From positions 7,336 through 71,335 of the forward strand of contig CALRMX020000010.1 of NCBI GenBank assembly GCA_943369355.1: DNA of 64,000 nt, written 5' to 3'. The notes under the pieces were generated by a model. The model did not search any database. It was given only the letters and a program-made list of their open reading frames with translations, and had not been told where the DNA came from. The stretch comes from UBA7662 sp943369355. Its GTDB lineage: Bacteria > Bacteroidota > Bacteroidia > UBA7662. Each line of letters begins with the position of its first letter. Positions within the stretch are counted from its first letter, which is position 1. Positions 35,253-43,934 of the stretch are shown piece by piece. Made by a program: the position numbers and the translations under genes.

Positions 35253-36248
35253 TTAGTTCTCGACCAGCAAATTGCAACCTCTGAGCTCACTATGGTCAAA
35301 CCGTCCCAAAATTTCAAAAGAATTATCGTTCACCAAACGCCCTAAATCCTGTGTTTGAATGAACGAACAGCTTTCGTAATTGCTTAAGTCTATTACGTTT
35401 ACTCCTCCCGATTTTCCATGTGTTACATAGTTAAAGGGGTCATTATCTTGCCTTATCAAAATTTTCATCCACGGGGGTGAAGTGAATATTCCTTGCCCTT
35501 TGCTATACGCTTGTGAAAGCAATTCAGTCATCCCGTACTCAGAGTGAATTTCTTCAACTGTAAACGCTTCGGAAAGGATGTTATGAACTTCTGCCCGGAT
35601 CATTTCTCTCCTTCGCCCTTTCATGCCTCCAGTTTCCATCACGATATCATGGTGGGTAAGTTGAAGCCTTCCTTGCTCCGCAAGGTCGAGTAACGCATAA
35701 GTTACTCCCCATACCAAAACTCTTTTTTGCTTTTGGTGGGCTTTGTCGATGGCCTCATACATTTTGTCGGTGGCTTTCAAATAGAAGCCCGAAAGCGGGT
35801 CGTTGGTTAGTTTTATCAGGTCATCGATCATATAAATCAACGACGATCCCTTTCGTTCGAGGTAGGAGGGCAATAATGCCAGCAACACATAGTTGTTTGG
35901 GTGGCCGTAAAAGGCAGAAAATCCTGATCGGTAGGATTGGCGGTAAAGGTTTGTATCGCTCAACGCATGTTTGCTTGTCACAGTTGAAGTAGTGCCACTA
36001 CTCGTGAAAGTTAAGGATATAGGTGTATTCACCGAACGAATTTCATGTTTTTTGAACAGCTCGATTGGTAAAAACGGAATTTGAAGACTCTCCTTAATGC
36101 TTTGGGGTTGAATGCCCAAGACATCAACCCACTCCTTGTAAATGCCGTTGTTTTGGTATTGGAAATGAAACAATTCAATGGCTATTTCTTCAAAATCGAA
36201 CTTTTGACCAGAAATGGCATCGAATATTTTCTTTTTGAGTACTTCCAC
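35253..36248 (-). CDS. LuxE/PaaK-like acyl transferase
   Basis: A 331-residue cytosolic protein starting with GTG at 36248; an in-frame stop lies a few codons upstream, so no earlier ATG is possible. It resembles the acyl-protein synthetase LuxE branch of the ANL superfamily: 'FTSSGTTSTVTSKHALS' matches the phosphate-binding Ser/Thr/Gly loop, and EEIHSEYGMTELLSQAYSKG matches the conserved YGMTE motif. Such proteins activate or transfer acyl groups. No luxCDAB genes are present, so bioluminescence is not implied. It probably loads an acyl group onto an unidentified partner. Neighbours give no pathway clue. Confidence 0.85.
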   Translation of the reverse strand: MEVLKKKIFDAISGQKFDFEEIAIELFHFQYQNNGIYKEWVDVLGIQPQSIKESLQIPFLPIELFKKHEIRSVNTPISLTFTSSGTTSTVTSKHALSDTNLYRQSYRSGFSAFYGHPNNYVLLALLPSYLERKGSSLIYMIDDLIKLTNDPLSGFYLKATDKMYEAIDKAHQKQKRVLVWGVTYALLDLAEQGRLQLTHHDIVMETGGMKGRRREMIRAEVHNILSEAFTVEEIHSEYGMTELLSQAYSKGQGIFTSPPWMKILIRQDNDPFNYVTHGKSGGVNVIDLSNYESCSFIQTQDLGRLVNDNSFEILGRFDHSELRGCNLLVEN

Positions 36249-36327
36249 TTTGTAAAAATAGCTTCATTTAAAAGGCAAACGTAACTTTTCTCAACTAGCT
36301 ACGTTTTGGATTCGTTATTTTTATGTC

Positions 36328-36792
36328 ATGCATCCGTTTACGCTAGTAGTAGTTACTCTGCTCACGCTTTCTTGGGCTTGTCAACCTATTCGCTTGTTCG
36401 ACGAAACACCTGAAATTACATTTGTTTCGATCGAGCCGGAAATAGTAACCGAACTTGTTGATTCCATTACCATTACCTTAAAATTTACTGACGGGGATGG
36501 AGATTTGGGACTTCCCGAAATTGATACCTCTAACGATGTTACTGTTTTAGACAAGCGTGAAGGGCTCCCAAACTTTGGCGATATAGAATATCCCTTTCGA
36601 TTGCCGTTTGTAACTCCACCAGGCAATAGCAAACAGATTTCGGGAGAAATAAAGTTGGTTATTCAAAATACTTTGCGAAGACCAGGTCTGCTAACAGATA
36701 CGTTAAAGTATAGCATTCAAATCAGGGATAGAGCCAACCGACTATCGAACATTGTTGAAAGCCCTAAGATAGTTGTTGTTGGGGCGCAGTAA
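36328..36792 (+). CDS. Small uncharacterised lipoprotein
   Basis: A 154-residue protein with the signal MHPFTLVVVTLLTLSWAC, whose lipobox SWAC predicts lipid anchoring. The mature part contains an acidic DGDGDLGLPE motif that could bind calcium, in an otherwise all-beta Ig-like domain ('SITITLKFTDGDGDLG', 'YSIQIRDRANRLSN'). Similar short lipoproteins occur widely in Bacteroidota next to envelope genes. It precedes porQ by 51 bases on the same strand and may be co-expressed with it, which would fit an envelope role; function otherwise unknown. Confidence 0.75.
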   Translation: MHPFTLVVVTLLTLSWACQPIRLFDETPEITFVSIEPEIVTELVDSITITLKFTDGDGDLGLPEIDTSNDVTVLDKREGLPNFGDIEYPFRLPFVTPPGNSKQISGEIKLVIQNTLRRPGLLTDTLKYSIQIRDRANRLSNIVESPKIVVVGAQ

Positions 36793-36843
36793 TTTTTTAA
36801 TCATTTGCATACGTAGGCCAATACTATTCCGTTATTTCGCTGC

Positions 36844-37884
36844 ATGCGTTTCATAATCGCTCTTCTTCTTTCATTTTTCTCGTTGGAGGTGTTTGCCCAA
36901 AGTGGGGGCAACTCGACCTATAATTTCCTTCGTTTAAGTCCTTCTGCACGAATAACAGCTCTAGGATCGGCGGCAACCGCAACTTTAGATGCTGATGTGA
37001 ATCTTGCTTTTTATAATCCGGCTTTGTATTCGCAAAATGTAGGAAATCGATTAGGCTTGAGTTTGGTGAATTATGTGGGAGACGTTAGTCATGGTCAAGT
37101 GAGCTATGCTCTGCCCAATGAAACCAAATTTGGTTTTTTTGGGGGCGGGGTGCAGTATGTGAATTATGGCGAATTCGTGCGTCGCGATGCTGCTGGTGTA
37201 GATTTGGGCACATTTAGAGCGGGAGAATTGGCTTTGCAAGCGGGTTGGGGTTATGCATTTGCGCAAAACTTGCGCGTGGGAGCCAATTTTAAACTTATCG
37301 GTTCTTATCTGGAAGCATACAACTCCCATGGTTTTGCAATCGATTTGTCGGGGATGTATGTCGATACGAGTAGGAATCTCGTGGTTGCAGTATTATTCCG
37401 GAATTTTGGAGCTCAGTTCGATACGTATGTTCCTGGAGTACGCGAAACATTACCATTTGACGTTCAGTTTGCGATTACCAATCGTTTAAAGTATGTACCC
37501 CTGAGATGGGGGATAGTATTCCACAACTTGCATCGCTGGGATTTAGCTTACAATGATCCCAACGATCGTTACTATCGCCCACAATTATTACTTAGCTCTG
37601 GTGAGGTAGCTCCTGTGCAAGAAACTACATTCACCGACGAATTTTTTCGCCACGTAATCGTCAATGCGGAATTGTTGCTATCCAAGAATTTTCACTTGCG
37701 AATGGCGTACAATCACATGCGCAGAAAGGAACTAACCATTCCCACACGAAATGGAAGTAGCGGTTTTAGCTTTGGTTTTGGGATGCAGGTGAAAAAATTT
37801 CGTTTTGACTACGGGAGAGGAGCCGTGTCATTGGCAGGCATGACCAACAGTTTGTCGATCACGACCAACCTCAGTGATTTTTAA
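36844..37884 (+). CDS. porQ: Type IX secretion system protein PorQ
   Basis: A 346-residue outer-membrane beta barrel of the PorV/PorQ family. The signal peptide ends at EVFAQ, then 'STYNFLRLSPSARITALGSA' and 'VNLAFYNPALYSQNVGNRL' are hallmark PorQ/PorV segments. In the type IX system PorQ, with PorU, PorV and PorZ, belongs to the cell-surface attachment complex that processes and anchors type A cargo. Several likely cargo proteins are in this window (28.4, 45.8 and 48.0 kb). No other por/gld genes are adjacent. A bidirectional terminator follows. Confidence 0.92.
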   Translation: MRFIIALLLSFFSLEVFAQSGGNSTYNFLRLSPSARITALGSAATATLDADVNLAFYNPALYSQNVGNRLGLSLVNYVGDVSHGQVSYALPNETKFGFFGGGVQYVNYGEFVRRDAAGVDLGTFRAGELALQAGWGYAFAQNLRVGANFKLIGSYLEAYNSHGFAIDLSGMYVDTSRNLVVAVLFRNFGAQFDTYVPGVRETLPFDVQFAITNRLKYVPLRWGIVFHNLHRWDLAYNDPNDRYYRPQLLLSSGEVAPVQETTFTDEFFRHVIVNAELLLSKNFHLRMAYNHMRRKELTIPTRNGSSGFSFGFGMQVKKFRFDYGRGAVSLAGMTNSLSITTNLSDF

Positions 37885-37886
37885 CT

Positions 37887-37922
37887 AAAAAAGGCGGCTA
37901 CCTATTAGGAAGCCACCTTTTG
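37887..37922. terminator. Bidirectional terminator, porQ / acyl-CoA dehydrogenase
   Basis: Imperfect hairpin AAAGGcGGCTaCC / GGaAGCCaCCTTT with a TATTA loop and A/T runs on both sides, between convergent genes. Confidence 0.7.
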
Positions 37923-37939
37923 TACACTTTGCCGATCGA

Positions 37940-39742
37940 TTACGCGAATGGGTAACGGTTTTCGGCTAACAATTTTGCTGCAATAGTTCTTCGTACTTCT
38001 TTCAAGTTTACAGCATCGGTTTTGGTAAAACGCTTTAGTCCCAGGAGCATCATGCGCTGTTCATCTCCTTCTCCTATAGCGTAGATAGCTTCCTTACCAG
38101 CGATGTTTACTTTGTTAGCAGCTTTGTGTGTATACAGGGTTACCATGGCAATGCGTTCGTCGCAGGCTTCTTGGCCTATGCGACCTACAAGCTTTTCGGT
38201 TTTCAATAGAGCCGATTCCAAAGCATAAACTTCGATGGCCATATCTGCTACCTGCATCAGTATTTCTTGCTCTTGTTCCAATTTAGTTTGGAACTTTTGA
38301 ACCGCTGCTCCAGCGACTAACAGGGTGGCCTTTTTTAAATTTTTCAGGATCTTCTTTTCAGCCACAAACAAACCTTCAGCCTCTTCTGCACCAAAGTCCG
38401 GAATGTCCATAAGTTCATTTACCACTTTCATGGCAGGGCCGATCAAATCAAGTTGACCTTTGAGGGCCTTTTTCAAAAGCATATCTACCGTTAGCATCCG
38501 GTTGATTTCGTTCGTACCCTCATAAATCCGGCTAATTCGGGCATCGCGATAGGCGGCTTCCATAGGTGCATCAGCAGAGTAGCCCATGCCACCATAGATC
38601 TGAACACCTTCATCTACGATAAAAGCCATAGCCTCGGAACAAAACACCTTGAGGATAGCACATTCGACCGCATATTCTTCTATGCCTTTTAGTTTTGCCT
38701 CGGCTTCAGGTAAACCTTTGGCTACCAAACGATTTTGATTGTCTTCAATGTCTTGACCGGCTCGATAAAGTGCGGCATCCGACACGTAAGCCAGGGTAGC
38801 CATTTCTGCAAGTTTATGCTGAATGGCACCAAAGGAACCAATCGTTTTGCCGAACTGCTTCCGCTCGTTGGCGTAGTTTACTGCAAAGTTGATGGTCTTA
38901 AACGCTGCTCCCACTACGGCAGCACCAAGTTTAATTCGTCCTGCATTGAGGGCATTAACAGCTATTTTAAAGCCATCGCCCCGAGCTGCAAGCATACTCT
39001 CGGCCGGTACTTTTACTTTGTCGTAGAATACCTGGCGAGTAGATGATGATTTTAATCCGAGCTTATGCTCTTCATCGTTGAGTGACAAACCACTCACTTC
39101 ATCTTTGTGAAATACAAATCCGGTAATGTTTTTATCATCTTCGATACGAGCAAATACGATAAATACATCGGCGAAACCTGCATTCGAAATCCATATTTTC
39201 TGACCTGTGATTTCGTAATGTTTCCCATCGGCTGAGAGTACGGCTTTGGTCTTGCCCGAATTGGCATCAGAGCCGGCATCAGGTTCTGTGAGGTTATAGC
39301 AAGAAATCCACTCGCCGCTGGCAATTTTTGGCAGGAATTTTTGCTTCAGTTCTTCGCTAGCGTAGTATTGAATGGGCAAGGTTCCAATTCCTGTATGTGC
39401 ACCAAATGCTGTGGCCAGCGATCCTGTCATGCTCGATATTTCTTCGCAAATGAGCATCGACGTGTTGAAGCCCATGCCTAAACCGCCGTATTCTTGTGGT
39501 ACACTAATTCCCAGGAGACCCATTTCTCCAGCTTTCTTCATTAGGCTTTCCACCAAAGGGTAGTCGCCTTTTTCAAAGCGAGCGAGATTTGGAGCAACCT
39601 CTGTTTTCATAAATTCTTTGGTCGCTTCAAACATCATGAGCTGCTCCTCGGAGAAGTCCTCGCGAATGAATACCTCTTCGGCAGGTTGGTCTTTAATCAA
39701 CCATTCTCCACCACGGAGATTACGTTTTACTTCAGTTTCCAT
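37940..39742 (-). CDS. Acyl-CoA dehydrogenase
   Basis: A 600-residue flavoenzyme for the first step of beta-oxidation (acyl-CoA to trans-2-enoyl-CoA with electron transfer to ETF). The core (residues ~30-420) has 'CYNLTEPDAGSD' and 'KIWISNAGFADVF' in the FAD-binding region, and the catalytic Glu in RIYEGTNEINR. A C-terminal extension of ~170 residues is typical of the long Bacteroidota/FadE-like form. It is the last gene of the marR operon, 19 bases after the thiolase gene. Confidence 0.95.
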   Translation of the reverse strand: METEVKRNLRGGEWLIKDQPAEEVFIREDFSEEQLMMFEATKEFMKTEVAPNLARFEKGDYPLVESLMKKAGEMGLLGISVPQEYGGLGMGFNTSMLICEEISSMTGSLATAFGAHTGIGTLPIQYYASEELKQKFLPKIASGEWISCYNLTEPDAGSDANSGKTKAVLSADGKHYEITGQKIWISNAGFADVFIVFARIEDDKNITGFVFHKDEVSGLSLNDEEHKLGLKSSSTRQVFYDKVKVPAESMLAARGDGFKIAVNALNAGRIKLGAAVVGAAFKTINFAVNYANERKQFGKTIGSFGAIQHKLAEMATLAYVSDAALYRAGQDIEDNQNRLVAKGLPEAEAKLKGIEEYAVECAILKVFCSEAMAFIVDEGVQIYGGMGYSADAPMEAAYRDARISRIYEGTNEINRMLTVDMLLKKALKGQLDLIGPAMKVVNELMDIPDFGAEEAEGLFVAEKKILKNLKKATLLVAGAAVQKFQTKLEQEQEILMQVADMAIEVYALESALLKTEKLVGRIGQEACDERIAMVTLYTHKAANKVNIAGKEAIYAIGEGDEQRMMLLGLKRFTKTDAVNLKEVRRTIAAKLLAENRYPFA

Positions 39743-39761
39743 TGTATGTCGTTTAAATTTT

Positions 39762-40937
39762 TCAGTTTAAAAATTCATAAATACCCGCAACACCTTGACC
39801 GCCACCTACGCAGGCGCTTACCATACCGTATTTTTGTTTTTTACGGCGCATTTCGTTGAAGAGTTGAACGCTCAATTTGGCCCCTGAACAGCCCAAGGGG
39901 TGACCCAATGCTATGGCTCCGCCATTGAGGTTGATGATGTCGGGGTTTAAGTCTAACTCCTTTATCACCGCTAACGATTGTGCCGCAAAGGCTTCATTGA
40001 GTTCAATCTGTTCGATGTCTTTTTGTTGTAAACCAGCACGTTTTAAGGCAATTGGAATAGCTGCAACGGGTCCAATGCCCATGTAACGAGGATCTACACC
40101 TTGGGCAGCATAACTGAGCATCCGTGCGATAGGCTTTAAACCAAGTTCGTTAACCAATTTCTCCGACATCACCATGACGAAAGAAGCGCCATCTGACGTT
40201 TGGGAAGAGTTGCCGGCGGTAACAGTACCTCCTGCGGCAAATACCGGTTTTAACTTGGCAAGTGCTTCTGGCGAGGTTTCTTTACGAGGTCCCTCATCGG
40301 TGTCTACCACATATTCTTTCGTCTTTTTCTTCATGTTGGCATCCACGTAAGTTTCGGTAACCTTGATGGGGACGATTTCATCCTTGAATTTCCCCTGTTC
40401 AATGGCTGCAATGGCTCGCTGGTGTGATCGCATAGCAAAAGCATCTTGCTCGTCACGACTAATGCCAAATTTACCGGCTACCTGCTCGGCTGTGAGGCCC
40501 ATCGACGTGTAATAATCGGGGTGTTCTGACGCCAATTTGTAGTTGAGCGCGGTTTTGTAACCCATAACAGGAACGAGGCTCATCGATTCGGTTCCACCCG
40601 CGATGATACAATCGGCGAGACCCGCATGAATACGGGTACTTGCGATCGCGATAGCTTCGAGGCCAGATCCACAATAACGATTGATGACCATACCTGGTAC
40701 ATTAATAGGCAAAGACAACAGAGAAATCATTCTACCCATCTGCATGCCTTGTTCCGCTTCGGGTACAGCATTGCCTACAATTAGATCGTCGACCCGGGCA
40801 GGGTCGAGTTGTGGAATAGCTGCCACGAGATGTTTAATCACCTCAGCAGCTAAATCGTCGGGGCGAGTAAAACGAAATCCTCCTTTGCCGGCTTTACCAA
40901 CTGCGGTTCTGTATCCGGCGACTATATATGCGTTCAT
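39762..40937 (-). CDS. Acetyl-CoA C-acyltransferase (3-ketoacyl-CoA thiolase)
   Basis: A 391-residue thiolase that releases acetyl-CoA in the last beta-oxidation step. Cys89 in NRYCGSGLEA is the acyl-carrying cysteine, the catalytic His lies in GGAIALGHPLGCSG, and the second cysteine is Cys376 in CVGGGQG. Length is standard. It starts four bases after the HAD/ECH fusion and 19 bases before the acyl-CoA dehydrogenase, so the three are co-transcribed. Cytosolic. Confidence 0.96.
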   Translation of the reverse strand: MNAYIVAGYRTAVGKAGKGGFRFTRPDDLAAEVIKHLVAAIPQLDPARVDDLIVGNAVPEAEQGMQMGRMISLLSLPINVPGMVINRYCGSGLEAIAIASTRIHAGLADCIIAGGTESMSLVPVMGYKTALNYKLASEHPDYYTSMGLTAEQVAGKFGISRDEQDAFAMRSHQRAIAAIEQGKFKDEIVPIKVTETYVDANMKKKTKEYVVDTDEGPRKETSPEALAKLKPVFAAGGTVTAGNSSQTSDGASFVMVMSEKLVNELGLKPIARMLSYAAQGVDPRYMGIGPVAAIPIALKRAGLQQKDIEQIELNEAFAAQSLAVIKELDLNPDIINLNGGAIALGHPLGCSGAKLSVQLFNEMRRKKQKYGMVSACVGGGQGVAGIYEFLN

Positions 40938-40941
40938 ACGA

Positions 40942-43344
40942 TTAATTCCTTAATGGTTTACCTGACTTTAATACCGACTGGATACGTTCAAGGGTCTTTT
41001 TCTCACCCAAAAGGCTTAAGAAAGCTTCGCGCTCCAAGTCGAGCAAATACTGTTCGCTTACCAATTGTGGGTACGATAAATCGCCACCACAGATTACATA
41101 CGCGAGTTTGTTCGCTATTTTTTGATCGTGATCGGAGATATAATTGGCCATTCGCATGCCGTTAATTCCTGCCATAAAAAGGGCCATTCCACCTTTTCCT
41201 TGCACTTTTACATCGGTACGTACTTGCGGTTGAACGTATCCCGCTTCTGCCAAGTCAATCGCAAACCGTTTGGCATCGGCGAGCTGTGAGGGGAGATGTA
41301 TGCTTACTCGGTCTCCTCTTCTCAAATATCCCAAGTCGAAAGCTTCGTACGCGGAAGTAGCAACTTTGGCGGTGGCAATGTTCATGAAGGCATTTTGGAG
41401 ACTATTGAATTCGACATCGCCAGTTTCGAGCATATCGCTCACGCGTAGGGCCATTTCTTTAGTCCCACCACCACCGGGGATTACGCCAACACCTACTTCT
41501 ACCAAGCCCATATAGGTTTCGGCTGCCGCCTGAATGCCATCGGCATGTAGCGATAGTTCGCAACCGCCACCTAAAGTAAGCCCGTGCGGTGCTACCACTA
41601 CAGGTATGCTTGAATAGCGTGCCCGCATTGTGAACTTCTGGAAAGCCCGAATGGCAAAGTCAAGCTCATCGTATTCTTGTTCTACTGCTAGCATGAACAC
41701 CATACCGAGGTTGGCGCCAGCGCTAAAGGCTGCGGCGTTGTTTCCGACAACCAAACCGCGATAGTCTTTCTCGGCTACATCCACCGCTTTGTTGAAGCCT
41801 GCGATGATTTCGCTACCGATGGCGTTCATTTTGGTGTGGAATTCAAGGTTCAAAATACCATCACCCATATCGAAAAGTGAGCTGCCGCTATTCTTCCAAA
41901 CCACATTGCTTTTCCTAATCGTATCGAGCACGATCAACTTTTCTGAGCCAGGAATGATTTTATAGCTTTTCGAGGGTATGTCGTAATACAATCGTTTGCC
42001 GTTTTCTACCTTGTAGAAACTGGAGTGACCTGCGGCTAACATATCGTCTACCCAGCTTGCTGCTGGTAGGCCGTACAGTTTCATGAGGTTATTCATGTCG
42101 GTAAGGCCTATCGCATCCCAGCTTTCGAAAGGACCTATTTCCCAGCCAAACCCAGCCACCATACCATCGTCTATGCGGTAAAGTTCGTCGGCAATTTCGG
42201 GTATGCGATGTGAAACATAACGGAATAAATAGGCATAACTCATCCTGAAAAACTCGCCAGCTTTATCGGGCGATTGAATGAGCATTTTTAACCTTTTTTT
42301 CAGATTATCTTCTTGTTTGATTTGGTCGAGCAAGGGGAACTTTACTTTCTCTTGCACCTGATACTCCATGGTTTTCAGGTTTAAGGCAAGTATTTCTTTT
42401 TTACCCTCAGCCGACTTCCCTTTTTTGTAGAAACCTTGACCACTTTTGTCGCCAAGCCAGTTGTTCTCTACCATCTTTTTGAGAAAATCGGGTAGTTGAA
42501 ACAGTGCAATAGACTCGTCGCTGGGGCAATTTTCGGCCACTCCTTGAGCAACTTTCACCAGGGTGTCGATACCAACAACGTCGCAAGTGCGGAATGTGGC
42601 CGATTTCGGACGACCTATCAGCGGACCCGTGAGCTTATCTATTGCTTCGATGGGTAAATCAACCTTATCGAGTATGTTGAAAAGGGCCATGATACCGAAC
42701 ACCCCAACTCTGTTTGCGATGAAAGCAGGTGTGTCTTTCGCGAGCACTGCGGTTTTTCCCAATTTAGATTTTCCGTATTCCATCAAAAATTCCAGAATAT
42801 CGGCTTTGGTATCTGGCCCTGGGATTACTTCGAATAAGGCTAGATAACGCGGAGGGTTAAAGAAGTGGGTGCCACAAAAGTTTTCCCGGAAGTCTTGCGA
42901 CCTGCCGTCGCTCATCATTTTAATGGGAATTCCGGAAGTATTCGACGTGATTAAGGTGCCAGGTTTGCGGTATTGCTCAACCTTTTCAAAAAGACTCTGT
43001 TTTATTTTTAGGTTTTCAACAACCACCTCCATAATCCAATCGGTATTGGCGATTTTAGGTAGATCGTCGTCGAAGTTTCCGGTTTTAATTAGGCTTGCAA
43101 ACTTTTTGTGATAAAGTGGGGCAGGATTGCTTTTTATGGCGGCCTCTAACGACTGGTTCACTATTCTGTTCTTGAACTTAGGGCTTTCGGTGGTAAGTCC
43201 TGCGCGACTTTCTTCTTCACTGAGCTCGCGAGGCACCATGTCGAGCAAAAGCACATTCACACCAATATTGGCGAAATGGCAGGCAATGCGCGAACCCATG
43301 ATCCCTGAGCCCAGGATGGTTACATGTTGAATGTTCTTTTTCAT
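40942..43344 (-). CDS. 3-hydroxyacyl-CoA dehydrogenase / enoyl-CoA hydratase fusion
   Basis: An 800-residue bifunctional enzyme for the two middle beta-oxidation steps. The N-terminal half is the NAD-dependent dehydrogenase: Rossmann motif ILGSGIMGSRIACHFANIG and CGTHFFNPPRYL. The C-terminal part is a crotonase domain: LTLGGGCELSLHADG with the catalytic Glu in GLVEVGVGVIPGGGG. The order dehydrogenase-hydratase is the reverse of E. coli FadB and matches the FadN/Bacteroidota type. It starts one base after marR. The paired thiolase gene follows after four bases. Confidence 0.95.
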   Translation of the reverse strand: MKKNIQHVTILGSGIMGSRIACHFANIGVNVLLLDMVPRELSEEESRAGLTTESPKFKNRIVNQSLEAAIKSNPAPLYHKKFASLIKTGNFDDDLPKIANTDWIMEVVVENLKIKQSLFEKVEQYRKPGTLITSNTSGIPIKMMSDGRSQDFRENFCGTHFFNPPRYLALFEVIPGPDTKADILEFLMEYGKSKLGKTAVLAKDTPAFIANRVGVFGIMALFNILDKVDLPIEAIDKLTGPLIGRPKSATFRTCDVVGIDTLVKVAQGVAENCPSDESIALFQLPDFLKKMVENNWLGDKSGQGFYKKGKSAEGKKEILALNLKTMEYQVQEKVKFPLLDQIKQEDNLKKRLKMLIQSPDKAGEFFRMSYAYLFRYVSHRIPEIADELYRIDDGMVAGFGWEIGPFESWDAIGLTDMNNLMKLYGLPAASWVDDMLAAGHSSFYKVENGKRLYYDIPSKSYKIIPGSEKLIVLDTIRKSNVVWKNSGSSLFDMGDGILNLEFHTKMNAIGSEIIAGFNKAVDVAEKDYRGLVVGNNAAAFSAGANLGMVFMLAVEQEYDELDFAIRAFQKFTMRARYSSIPVVVAPHGLTLGGGCELSLHADGIQAAAETYMGLVEVGVGVIPGGGGTKEMALRVSDMLETGDVEFNSLQNAFMNIATAKVATSAYEAFDLGYLRRGDRVSIHLPSQLADAKRFAIDLAEAGYVQPQVRTDVKVQGKGGMALFMAGINGMRMANYISDHDQKIANKLAYVICGGDLSYPQLVSEQYLLDLEREAFLSLLGEKKTLERIQSVLKSGKPLRN

Positions 43345-43345
43345 A

Positions 43346-43831
43346 TCAATGCGAAATGCTGGCTTCAGTTTGACTTTCTAGTTGAGGGGAGTGGTGGATA
43401 AGGTCACCAATTTGGTCGATTACTCTAAAAAACACTTGTAAATCGCTATCACCGACTTTGTCTGCGACCAGCTGATTAAAGTATTTTACTTTTTCTTTGG
43501 CTACCGAACGTGCCATTTTACCTTGTTCTGTAAGATGAATTTTCACGGCTCTGCGATCGGCATTGTTGTCTCGACGCCTTTCTATCCAACCGTTGCTTTC
43601 CACATTGTTGAGTAGGCGGGTCATGCTCGAAGCTTCCATGCCAAGTAAAGGGGCGAGTTGAGTGACTTGTGTGCCCTCATCATCAACATGGAGGAGTAGA
43701 AAGGCAGCAGAAACACTTAAACCATAATGTTCAGCTTCGAAATTATACATTCTAGCTATGTTTAGCCATGTTAGCTTAATGTCGAAGCAAACCGTGCGCT
43801 TTTTATTTCCGGGTCGTTTTGCGTATTCCAT
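43346..43831 (-). CDS. MarR-family regulator of beta-oxidation
   Basis: A 161-residue winged-helix dimeric repressor or activator. The recognition region is 'VTQLAPLLGMEASSMTRLLN', and the wing is the basic 'IERRRDNNADRRAVKIHLTE'. Such regulators often bind acyl-CoA or fatty acids. It is the first gene of the operon with the fusion enzyme, thiolase and dehydrogenase, only one base from the next gene. A perfect palindrome lies between its promoter box and its start, the usual layout for autorepression. Fatty-acid or acyl-CoA sensing is inferred. Confidence 0.9.
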   Translation of the reverse strand: MEYAKRPGNKKRTVCFDIKLTWLNIARMYNFEAEHYGLSVSAAFLLLHVDDEGTQVTQLAPLLGMEASSMTRLLNNVESNGWIERRRDNNADRRAVKIHLTEQGKMARSVAKEKVKYFNQLVADKVGDSDLQVFFRVIDQIGDLIHHSPQLESQTEASISH

Positions 43832-43849
43832 ATTTCCTATGCCTAAATA

Positions 43850-43867
43850 TAATATGCAAGCATATTA
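43850..43867 (-). promoter_or_regulatory. Probable MarR operator
   Basis: Perfect inverted repeat TAATATGC-AA-GCATATTA (8-base arms, 2-base centre), immediately downstream of an exact promoter box and 19 bases before the marR ATG, so it should cover the transcription start. Confidence 0.75.
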
Positions 43868-43870
43868 AAA

Positions 43871-43878
43871 CAAAGTTA
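43871..43878 (-). promoter_or_regulatory. -7 promoter box of the marR/beta-oxidation operon
   Basis: Minus strand TAACTTTG, an exact TAnnTTTG match, 40 bases before the ATG and three bases from the palindrome. Confidence 0.65.
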
Positions 43879-43894
43879 TCTTTTCTGCTGAAAT

Positions 43895-43923
43895 AAAAAA
43901 GCCCTTCTTCAGAAGGGCTTTAA
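43895..43923 (-). terminator. Terminator of the acyl-CoA synthetase gene
   Basis: Arms AAAGCCCTTCT / AGAAGGGCTTT around TC at 43898-43921, with T-runs on the minus strand (AAATAAAAAA on plus), just after the synthetase stop and before the marR promoter. Confidence 0.85.
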
Positions 43924-43934
43924 ATTTTGATGGC

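Noticed and set aside
35253..36248. Bioluminescence gene
   Set aside because: Only a LuxE-like protein is present; luxA, B, C and D are absent, and such relatives occur without luminescence.
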